Source of the DNA: a virus | Direction: 5' to 3' (one strand) | DNA length: 64,000 bases | IMG/VR virus record: IMGVR_UViG_3300035703_000070 | Location: 1 to 64,000 of that record | Shown here: positions 48,957 through 55,955 of the stretch, piece by piece | Numbering within the stretch: the first letter of the stretch is position 1 | Layout of the letters: the number at the start of each line of letters is the position of its first letter | Translations under genes and position numbers: made by a program | The notes under the pieces: generated by a model | The model's database searches: none | Seen by the model: only the letters and a program-made list of their open reading frames with translations | Told to the model about the DNA's origin: nothing

Positions 48957-49249
48957 AACTTTTCACAGAAAAAACCAACGCGCTAAAAATGCCGCATCCA
49001 GAGCGAAGATTGTTGGTTGCATCAAGGATGCGAAACTTAAGAGAAAACAGCGGACTATCCCAACGCCACGTAGCAAGCACACTGCACGTTTCGCAAGCGA
49101 CTTATTGCAGAATGGAGCGCGGCGATTCCGAGCCATCAGCCGTTCAGCTAGCCACTTTAAGCGGATTGTATGGAATATCCGTCCTGTGGATGCTGGGAAT
49201 GCCCAACTTTGTTGTCAATGCGGCTCAGTCCTCGTCGTCGTCTTCTTGA
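48953..49249 (+). CDS. XRE-family transcriptional regulator
   Basis: 98 residues. HTH: RMRNLRENSGLSQRHVASTL, then HVSQATYCRMERGDSEPS. This is the XRE/Cro helix-turn-helix. A hydrophobic end (LMLGMPNFVV-like) and Ser-rich tail follow. It overlaps the stop of the GIY-YIG gene by 4 bases, so the two form one plus-strand unit. Its 3' end overlaps the 103-residue minus-strand gene by 25 bases. Confidence 0.8.
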   Translation: MKLFTEKTNALKMPHPERRLLVASRMRNLRENSGLSQRHVASTLHVSQATYCRMERGDSEPSAVQLATLSGLYGISVLWMLGMPNFVVNAAQSSSSSS

Positions 49250-49536
49250 ATGGAGCGAATCTGCTCTTCCACGCCTTCCATTACATAGGCCTTGGCGATA
49301 GCCTCAGCCTCGAAAGTAAGCATCTTCACAGGCTCGAAATGTTCGTCTGGCTTTTCATAAAAGCTCTCCACAAAAATATGAGTTTCGTCAAGACGGCCAT
49401 TCTTGAAATGCTGTCGCTCAACCAATCGCCAGTGCGAAGTGCTGCGATGCTCGTGAGCCGAAAGAATGGCCAGGGCTTTCAAAATGCCAATGCCGTCCTC
49501 TTCTTCCTCTTCAATCACGCGAACGTATTCGCTCAT
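49225..49536 (-). CDS. Hypothetical acidic protein
   Basis: 103 residues: MSEYVRVIEEEEEDGIGILK, then RLVERQHFKNGRLDETHIFV and a very acidic tail (EEQIRSIQEDDDED). Its ATG overlaps the stop of the 49533 frame by 4 bases. Function unknown; it may belong to the virion assembly operon. Confidence 0.7.
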   Translation of the reverse strand: MSEYVRVIEEEEEDGIGILKALAILSAHEHRSTSHWRLVERQHFKNGRLDETHIFVESFYEKPDEHFEPVKMLTFEAEAIAKAYVMEGVEEQIRSIQEDDDED

Positions 49537-50119
49537 TGATCCTTTTTGCGGCTTTCAACCATCTTAATGATCCGATTGGCCCACGCCCTTCCCGCGTCAC
49601 CACCCCATAAAAGCCAGGCAATGTAACCAGCATCGTTTTCACCGCCGCTCTTGTTTTTCTCATGGCGAGAAAAGAACGCAGACATTCGCATAATGGTTGC
49701 ATAACTTAATGAACTGCCACTAGCTAGGTCAGACGCCCTTGCCACTCCGCTTCCAATGCCCTGCTTGCCGGCTTCCTGAGTGGTCAGGCCGCCCTTGCCA
49801 TATTTCTTGCGTAGTTCGAGGCCACGACGCGCTGCGGCTCGAACAGACGATGGAGGGGAAAATGATTCGGCGTCTCCCCTCAGGGCTTTCCCAGTTCGTC
49901 CTCCATCTCCTCTTCGCCAGCCAGCTCCTTCATGAAGGCCAGGTAATATTCATCGCCCATGTCCTTCTTGGGCTTGCGAGACAGGCCGGCTTCGGACAGA
50001 GCAATTGCCAGGGCTTGTTGAGGATTTTTTACTGACTCCCCGCTGCTGCTCTTAAGCTTGCCGCTCTTGAATTCTTTCATCACCAAGCGAACCTTTGCTT
50101 GCTTCTCTTTTGCGGTCAT
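49533..50119 (-). CDS. Frameshift fusion of DUF6496 with a head-associated domain
   Basis: A 195-residue product if ribosomes slip -1 at 49886-49892. Zero frame gives 78 codons and then the -1 frame 117 residues with VRAAARRGLELRKKYGKGG, TQEAGKQGIGSGVARA and WLLWGGDAGRAWANRII. The second domain is a known phage module of unknown function. Its conserved start (AARRGLELR) lies upstream of any ATG or TTG start in that frame, and GTG first occurs at 49745, so the shift or a rare start is needed. Confidence 0.6.
49880..50119 (-). CDS. DUF6496 protein, zero-frame product
   Basis: 79 residues: KVRLVMKEFKSGKLKSSSGE then VKNPQQALAIALSEAG. This is the DUF6496 signature (EFKxGKLxSxS...KQAIAIALSEA), typical of small head-region proteins. 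The zero frame ends CTG GGA AAG CCC TGA, three codons past the slip site. Confidence 0.75.
   Translation of the reverse strand: MTAKEKQAKVRLVMKEFKSGKLKSSSGESVKNPQQALAIALSEAGLSRKPKKDMGDEYYLAFMKELAGEEEMEDELGKP
49886..49892 (-). other. Slippery heptamer G-GGA-AAG
   Basis: The sequence GGGAAAG in the correct frame (G GGA AAG) is the slip site used in lambda gpG-gpT. The zero frame stops two codons later. The -1 frame runs on without stops for 117 codons and encodes a recognisable conserved domain. Confidence 0.6.
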
Positions 50120-50139
50120 GGCAATGGTTTTCTTTTAGT

Positions 50140-50859
50140 TTAAGGGCCAAAAAATTGAATGGGGGCAGTTTCAATGGTCATGCCAGGCCATACCTTGTCT
50201 CGATGGAGAACAAGGGCGGTCATGATGCGTTCCGCCAGGAAAGAAATATAACGACAATTGTATCCTTCAATTTGCATGATTTCCTCCTTCCCATTGTCCC
50301 ATATTGGCCACATGCAGTCCAGGAGTGTTTGCATGAATCGACAGTAAAGCTCATGCGGTCCACGGGCCATAATGTGACCGTAGAAAATTTTCTGACAAAA
50401 AGCGGCCTCAAGGTCTTCTTTTGAGAGTGGCAACTGCCCTTTATTTGCAGCATCTAATGCTCGATCGATGCCGTCCATTCCTTGATGGCCGCCTGCATAT
50501 TGCTCAGCGACAGAGCAATGAAAATGCTCCGGCTCTGGAATGTAAAGCACAGAGGGCGACGATGGCCCGAGGCCGTCGTCTCTCCACTTGCGCCTGTATT
50601 GAGCGTTACCAATGAAATCGTAAGATGAATTGTTGACGGCCCAGTAAACGCCAGTTAGCTCGGACCACCATTTGTTCATCCAGGAAATATTGCGTCCTTG
50701 ACTATCCAGAATCCAGCCATCATGCACTAAGTCAATTTGATCGTAAACGCTTAATTTTGCGGCATCAAGGCGCATACGATGAAGGGTGGCAGCGCTTTCA
50801 TAGCGAGGCACATTATCCCCGTGGCACATAACAAGAAGGTGCCAATCTTTAGCCTTCAT
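50140..50859 (-). CDS. Glycosyltransferase, DUF4422 type
   Basis: 239 residues. TGVYWAVNNSSYDFIGNAQY with RRKW is the signature (YWxxKN...GxxHYRR) of DUF4422 glycosyltransferases, with Gln in place of the usual His. Others: MDGIDRALDAAN and WPIWDNGKEE. It probably transfers a sugar to a surface polymer or protein. It is the last gene of the sugar cassette, downstream of GT32- and GT4-like genes. Confidence 0.8.
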   Translation of the reverse strand: MKAKDWHLLVMCHGDNVPRYESAATLHRMRLDAAKLSVYDQIDLVHDGWILDSQGRNISWMNKWWSELTGVYWAVNNSSYDFIGNAQYRRKWRDDGLGPSSPSVLYIPEPEHFHCSVAEQYAGGHQGMDGIDRALDAANKGQLPLSKEDLEAAFCQKIFYGHIMARGPHELYCRFMQTLLDCMWPIWDNGKEEIMQIEGYNCRYISFLAERIMTALVLHRDKVWPGMTIETAPIQFFGP

Positions 50860-51559
50860 AAATATCACGAGCCGCCCAGAGTTCGTTGTAATTGTTCACT
50901 CCTTTTGCTCCCACGCCCGTCAAGTCGCCTCCACCGGAAGGCTTGCTCCAGGCCATGATCGTACCATCAGGCAGAACAAATGCCCTGTTTTTTTGTTCAT
51001 GAGTGGGAGTCAGTTCAAGGTAGTCGCCATAGACAAAGTCAGATTGCCCTTTGTTAATTGCAAGTGCTTCTCCCAGAAGCGTAGGACCAGTGGGGCACAA
51101 TGGAGTGATTCCATAGTATTGCTCGTGGCAATTTTTCACAATCAGTTCGATAGCGGTAACTAGCGCAGGATTGCTGGGCTGCGAGTAAAGCACGGTCGTA
51201 GCGCACGCCCAGGAGGTAAAACTGAAACGCTGAATGTCTCGAAATGCCAGCATTTTAATACGGGGACCAACATCCACTGGATTGGCCACTCTAACTGCAA
51301 TATCCATGTACCATCCACCCAGTTTATTCAGCAGGCAAAAACGACCAAGATCCGCTTTATACGAATAGGGCTTAAGAGTGTCATAGGCCCAAAGAACTTC
51401 CGCGTCGTAATTATCAGAAATGAATGCCCTCAGACTTTCTTTTCCGTAGATTGTGTGCTTCGCACCAGGAAACGCAGCCTTAACAGTGCCAGTGGCATAC
51501 TGGAGAAACGGCGAAAGGTCATCGCCAGCGTCGCTCAAAAAAATCTGAGAGATTTCCAT
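50849..51559 (-). CDS. Glycosyltransferase, GT32-like
   Basis: 236 residues. KADLGRFCLLNKLGGWYMDI matches the conserved nucleotide-sugar site of capsule GT32 enzymes (Gly_transf_sug). Where most members read GGIYxDxD, here the second Asp is Ala (MDIAV), so metal binding may differ. The start ATG at 51559 is 2 bases past the upstream stop. Confidence 0.78.
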   Translation of the reverse strand: MEISQIFLSDAGDDLSPFLQYATGTVKAAFPGAKHTIYGKESLRAFISDNYDAEVLWAYDTLKPYSYKADLGRFCLLNKLGGWYMDIAVRVANPVDVGPRIKMLAFRDIQRFSFTSWACATTVLYSQPSNPALVTAIELIVKNCHEQYYGITPLCPTGPTLLGEALAINKGQSDFVYGDYLELTPTHEQKNRAFVLPDGTIMAWSKPSGGGDLTGVGAKGVNNYNELWAARDIYEG

Positions 51560-51561
51560 GG

Positions 51562-52785
51562 TCAAGCAATGCGAGCAGGGGCGCCAAATCCCTTGAAGTC
51601 GGCAGAACCATCTCGTTTCTCGAGGGTGTTCTTAATGATGTTAAGCATTTGCTTCTGAACAAAGGGCCAAGTAAAAGTTTTCTGATGGAGACGTTCGTAA
51701 CACCACTCTCCCGCCATTTGCAGCGCCTCACGATTCTGATAGTAATAATTCAAAATGTCGGCTAAATCACAAGGTGACGGCTGCCCTCTTTCTAGGCCAT
51801 AGTTTCTGTCTGTCTCCCAGCTTTCGATGGCGATTCTACGCACTCCGCTAAAGATCTCTTTCAGGCTCGTATGGTCAGGGACCACCTGCGCCACCCCAGT
51901 GGCGGCATGCTCGCTATTCACCAACCCCCAGCCCTCTCCAATGCAAGTATTGACGCCAATGTCACAAGCATTGTAAACCTTGTTGAGCTTCTCAATCGGA
52001 AGACAGTTATGCGTTGAAAACTGTGGGCTGGTAAGGATCAGCTTGCCAACGGCATCGTAGCCCTCGTCCCTAGCCACTCTCTTGAACAAGGGAATCAGCT
52101 CCCATCCCATATCCTTTTTGCCCATATTCAACCAAAGACGAGCGTCGGGCTTGTCTTTAGCAAACTTAATAAAGCCCTTGATGGTCAAGTCGATGCGCTT
52201 CCGGGGCTGGTTCCGATTGCCATTGAACACAATAAAAACGTCTTCAGGAACGCCAAGCTCCTTGCGGCATTTGCTCTTGTCGATGGGGAAAAAGTCGGAA
52301 AAATTAGTGCCATGGCCGACAACGTGGATGGGCTTGTCATATCCAATCTTCTCAACCTCCTCTTTTGCAAACTGCGTGTAAGTGATCAAAGTGTCCCATT
52401 TTTGTATGGCTGGGAGCAACTGAGGGAAGAGCCCATAGGAATCAATTGGTGTGTACACAATGGTTTTGAAGCCGATCGACTCCTTGAACGGCTCAGCTTG
52501 ATCCAGAAGGTTAATGGCCACCCAAATATCGTTAATAACGAAAATAAGATCAGGCTTGATCAACTGAACCAGTTCTCCCATCCGATGGGCGCCAAAGGGG
52601 TCGGTTCCATGGGCCATTGCTGGATACATTTTGCAGTGTTGCTGCATTCCGTCTGGGTCGCCGTGCCAGTTAACAGCCAGAGCATGCACTTCGTGTTCTT
52701 TGGCCAGGGCAGGAATCAACTGTTCGGCCACCCGTCCAAAGCCGGTCTGTGCGCCAACATCACCGCAGTAAAGAATGGTAGCCAC
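51562..52785 (-). CDS. Glycosyltransferase, GT4-like (GT-B fold)
   Basis: 407 residues. The start MATILYCGDVGAQTGFGRVA, with FVIFNGNRNQPRKRIDLTI (linker into the second Rossmann domain) and GVNTCIGEGWGLVNSEHAAT (the E-x7-E motif, here EGWGLVNSE), supports a GT4 fold. It probably transfers the activated sugar made by neighbouring enzymes. The gene is divergent from the FAD oxidoreductase. Confidence 0.85.
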   Translation of the reverse strand: MATILYCGDVGAQTGFGRVAEQLIPALAKEHEVHALAVNWHGDPDGMQQHCKMYPAMAHGTDPFGAHRMGELVQLIKPDLIFVINDIWVAINLLDQAEPFKESIGFKTIVYTPIDSYGLFPQLLPAIQKWDTLITYTQFAKEEVEKIGYDKPIHVVGHGTNFSDFFPIDKSKCRKELGVPEDVFIVFNGNRNQPRKRIDLTIKGFIKFAKDKPDARLWLNMGKKDMGWELIPLFKRVARDEGYDAVGKLILTSPQFSTHNCLPIEKLNKVYNACDIGVNTCIGEGWGLVNSEHAATGVAQVVPDHTSLKEIFSGVRRIAIESWETDRNYGLERGQPSPCDLADILNYYYQNREALQMAGEWCYERLHQKTFTWPFVQKQMLNIIKNTLEKRDGSADFKGFGAPARIA

Positions 52786-52847
52786 AAGAGTTCCAAGACT
52801 GGCCTTATCTTAATGCGCTTTTAGACTGTGGCAAAGGTTGGTGCAAC

Positions 52848-53825
52848 GTGAAAATGAGACTGGCGATCATTGGGGCTGGCTGGGTGGGATGCCATTTGGC
52901 CCTAAAGTTGCGCGACGAGCATGAAGTAACCATCTTTGACCCCACCCCTTTCGAGGGGGCATCGTTGTTGAATCAGAACCGTATGCACATGGGCTATCAC
53001 TACGCCCGAAACCATGCCACGAGAGAACTGTGCCAAGTTACCTTTGACGCATTCATGCGAGATTACGGAACGCTTACGGAGCCAGTGCAGAATAATCTTT
53101 ACGCCGTGCCACACGAGGAAAGCTTGCTCGACGCGAAAACAATTGAAGCAATCTTTCCTCCATTGTCATGGCAACACGAAAAGCACGAGGCACCCTATCT
53201 TCTTAACACCGAGATGGTTTGGCGCACTCGAGAGCGATACATTTGCCCTCTGAGAACTAAGCAATTCATGTTTCAAGAGTTGTCTTCGTCCCTCCGCCTA
53301 GAGCGAGTTAAAGCGGGCGACCTTGCAACATTAAGACAGGATTACTCGTTGATCGTTGATTGCACCAACAATACACTCCTTCGGCCGACCTCAGGCGAAT
53401 ACTTTGAGGCCGTGGCAATGTTCATCTACGACATCATAAAACCTTTGCCCTTCGGCGCTCTTACCTATATCGATGGCCCTTTATTTTCCATCTATCCTTT
53501 TCACAACGACACCATCTCCCTCAGTCACGTTGTACACAGTGTCATCCACTCCTCTGTTGCGCCCATTTCCCCTGAGGAGGTGAAGGACGAAGGCAAGTCA
53601 AGGCGGCAGGCGGAGCTTCATGCCCGCCTTTACTGGCCTGAGTTTGCAGACCACCTTTCGTTCTCGAAGACGGTTTATTCAATGAAAAGCAAGCGGTCCA
53701 ACGCAAGCGCCTACAGGGCTCCTTTGTTCAAGAAAGACGGCAACGTACTGTCATGCTTTACCGGCAAAATTCAAGGCATCTACTTGATCGAAGCCAAGGT
53801 CCGAGAAGTCTTGTCAGGCTTGTAA
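52848..53825 (+). CDS. FAD-dependent oxidoreductase, sugar-cassette type
   Basis: 325 residues. The N-terminal FAD site is LAIIGAGWVGCHLALKLRDE (GxGxxG), then NQNRMHMGYHYARNHATREL, and a C-terminal FTGKIQGIYLIEAK. Such DAO/mutase-like enzymes recur in sugar-modification clusters. It lies on the plus strand, antisense to its neighbours, and its last bases overlap the isomerase gene. The start may be GTG 52848 or ATG 52854. Confidence 0.8.
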   Translation: MKMRLAIIGAGWVGCHLALKLRDEHEVTIFDPTPFEGASLLNQNRMHMGYHYARNHATRELCQVTFDAFMRDYGTLTEPVQNNLYAVPHEESLLDAKTIEAIFPPLSWQHEKHEAPYLLNTEMVWRTRERYICPLRTKQFMFQELSSSLRLERVKAGDLATLRQDYSLIVDCTNNTLLRPTSGEYFEAVAMFIYDIIKPLPFGALTYIDGPLFSIYPFHNDTISLSHVVHSVIHSSVAPISPEEVKDEGKSRRQAELHARLYWPEFADHLSFSKTVYSMKSKRSNASAYRAPLFKKDGNVLSCFTGKIQGIYLIEAKVREVLSGL

Positions 53826-54523
53826 AGATGAGCGAAGTAGTGGTATTCGCCAGGGTGGTTCTTAGCCTTGAGCAATTCACGAATCACCGCTCCCGAGTAG
53901 CGCATGCAGCGCAAAGCATCAGCAAAGCGCTCGTGTTTCACTTGCTCAACAATAGGACCAATTTTCTCGTCGCTAACATGCACGTGCGCGATGTAGGGGA
54001 AATATTGCATGAGCACTTCTTCTGGCCATTGGTTCTCCAGCCAGACGCTGTTTGTGTCGATCATGGTTTGAACGCGAGGCAATGAATACTCAGCCAAGCT
54101 TTTCACAATTTCTTCAACCGTGAAAAAGTAATTGCCTCCATATTGCCTTGCCACTGGCTCAATACAAATTGTGCATTCCGTGTCCTCCAGGAGTGGATGA
54201 ACGGCTGCTAGTCCATCCATCAAATAGCGACAGTCACCTTTCCTGAGGCCGGGGCTGCCCAGGACCATTCGTCGCCAACCAAAGGACTTGGCCTGCTTGA
54301 TCAGCAACTCCAGGCAATTATGAAGCGATTGCTGGTCCCAGAACGCTTCAATATCCATTCCGTAAAACAATGACTGCGCCGAATATTTTTGCAAATGCCC
54401 GGAAAACTGGCTATGCCTTTTGAAGGGCACAGCCTCTAGCAACTCCACCTCGTCAGGAAGGTGCAGAACGATTTCCGTGTGATCTTCGGCGTCCCAGCCG
54501 ATAGCACTAACCCCGAGCTTCAT
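53780..54523 (-). CDS. Sugar phosphate isomerase/epimerase-like TIM barrel
   Basis: 247 residues. The start KLGVSAIGWDAEDHTEIVLH, MVLGSPGLRKGD, TICIEPVARQYGGN, and MIDTNSVWL then HVHVSDEKIGP form the metal-binding TIM-barrel pattern of sugar isomerases (AP endonuclease-type). It likely supplies an isomerised sugar to the cassette. The ATG at 54523 is preferred over an upstream start. Confidence 0.82.
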   Translation of the reverse strand: MKLGVSAIGWDAEDHTEIVLHLPDEVELLEAVPFKRHSQFSGHLQKYSAQSLFYGMDIEAFWDQQSLHNCLELLIKQAKSFGWRRMVLGSPGLRKGDCRYLMDGLAAVHPLLEDTECTICIEPVARQYGGNYFFTVEEIVKSLAEYSLPRVQTMIDTNSVWLENQWPEEVLMQYFPYIAHVHVSDEKIGPIVEQVKHERFADALRCMRYSGAVIRELLKAKNHPGEYHYFAHLYKPDKTSRTLASIK

Positions 54524-55256
54524 CGATAAAGTCTCCAATTAGCCCAAGGGCTTCCGACCGCGTTGGCGGCCAGTATGCACTTTTTGTGTGCATTGTAAAG
54601 TGGTTGTATTCAATCCTATTCCCCATATTCTTGGGAGCCCAAGGGAAAAACGTGTCCAAAATCAGCTCGGTCTCAATAGGAGCCGGAAATAAATTAGCAA
54701 TGCCATGAGCCGGACATTTTGACAAGTCTTCCCAGAGGCGGCCCAATGGATACCACTGGTAACAACTATTGGCATTGATTCTTTCCACTTCATGATTATT
54801 AATCAAGTCGAACAAAATGTTCTTTTTGATTAGCCGATGGAAAAGAGCGGGAAGGCGAATAATTTGCATGGAATTGCACCAAAGCCGCTCTTTGACAAGT
54901 GTCTCGAACAGCAGGCGATTCGCCCCGTATCCCGGCTTCTTTAATGACGGCGTAATAATTTCATCCATAAACGCACATTCATGCCCGTACACGTCAATGG
55001 TTGAAATGAGGGTAACATGATCGGCTTGAATATTATCTAAAATATCGACAATCGAAAAAATGTTTTCCAGGTCGGCAAGCGGATCCTGGTTGGCTTTCCA
55101 TTTGGCTGCAGGCAGGCAGCACAGTACCAGATGATCTATTAGTGCGTCTTCTGTTGTGATTTCGCGAAAATTGCTAGACGAGTAGGTGCGGTCGAAACTG
55201 GTTTGCTCCTGCAGGGCAGAGCCGACCAAGCCAGTGCTGCCAACGAGGACTTTCAT
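54507..55256 (-). CDS. NAD(P)-dependent sugar epimerase/dehydratase-like
   Basis: 249 residues. Rossmann start VLVGSTGLVGSAL, LISTIDVYGHECAF, then PGYGANRLLFETLVKERLW. The catalytic Tyr-x3-Lys is changed to YGANR, so the reaction may be altered or the protein may bind only. It is an extended SDR of the sugar-nucleotide type. It overlaps the isomerase start by 17 bases. Confidence 0.8.
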   Translation of the reverse strand: MKVLVGSTGLVGSALQEQTSFDRTYSSSNFREITTEDALIDHLVLCCLPAAKWKANQDPLADLENIFSIVDILDNIQADHVTLISTIDVYGHECAFMDEIITPSLKKPGYGANRLLFETLVKERLWCNSMQIIRLPALFHRLIKKNILFDLINNHEVERINANSCYQWYPLGRLWEDLSKCPAHGIANLFPAPIETELILDTFFPWAPKNMGNRIEYNHFTMHTKSAYWPPTRSEALGLIGDFIDEARG

Positions 55257-55277
55257 TTTGATACTGCAACACAGCTA

Positions 55278-55955
55278 CTATACCGGCACCGTCGCGGCTT
55301 GCTGTCTGTAGTAGCGCACGCTGCAGCGGCACCTGGCTCCGCATTCACAGCGTTGGCCCGGCAGGGGGAGCGTGCCAATAGAAACTACTCCCTGGGCCGC
55401 ATATCTAAGGCAGTCTTGGCAATGCTGGGCCTGACTGTCCAGTATGCGTCGCATGAGACTGAAGCCTTGCTGCTGCTGCCGAAGCTCGGCTCCTTGCCAG
55501 TAAGAGCCACGAACGCTTTGAGCGTATAGGCCAATGCGAGCCAAAGCCATGGGAGCAGAAAGGCGATTGCCAAGCAAATCGGAAACAAAACGTTGGAGAT
55601 AAGCATATTCCTCGCGAAGGCGCTGACCGACGCGACCGTATTCCGCGCTGCCCATGCCGTCTCGACCACCATGGCCAATGATTGCTGCCTGAATATGAGC
55701 AGCCTTAAGCGATTCGCGGACACTCCCTTGCCACTGGTCAAGCGTGATGGCCCCATCAATCAACATGCGCGTGAAGCGCCGCAAGCTTGTCTCCAGCTTA
55801 TCAATCCGGGTGTCCACAAGCTTTTCAACGGCTGCCTTGCTTAAAAACCGCCCTTTTTCATCTCGAAATCGGCCGCTTTTCCGATCGTACGACCATTCGG
55901 CGTCCATCCTGCTGGACATCACTGTTTCGGAGAACGCCGACAGATCATTCAGCAT
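55278..55955 (-). CDS. Minor head protein (Mu F-like)
   Basis: 225 residues from MLNDLSAFSETVMSSRM. Helical N-terminal part with FTRMLIDGAITLDQWQGSVR, then a C-terminal CQDCLRYAAQGVVSIGTLPL and GQRCECGARCRCS block. A cluster of Cys and the typical C..C...LP.PG..C.C...CRC pattern identify the phage head morphogenesis family that follows the portal. The start at 55955 overlaps the portal stop. Confidence 0.85.
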   Translation of the reverse strand: MLNDLSAFSETVMSSRMDAEWSYDRKSGRFRDEKGRFLSKAAVEKLVDTRIDKLETSLRRFTRMLIDGAITLDQWQGSVRESLKAAHIQAAIIGHGGRDGMGSAEYGRVGQRLREEYAYLQRFVSDLLGNRLSAPMALARIGLYAQSVRGSYWQGAELRQQQQGFSLMRRILDSQAQHCQDCLRYAAQGVVSIGTLPLPGQRCECGARCRCSVRYYRQQAATVPV

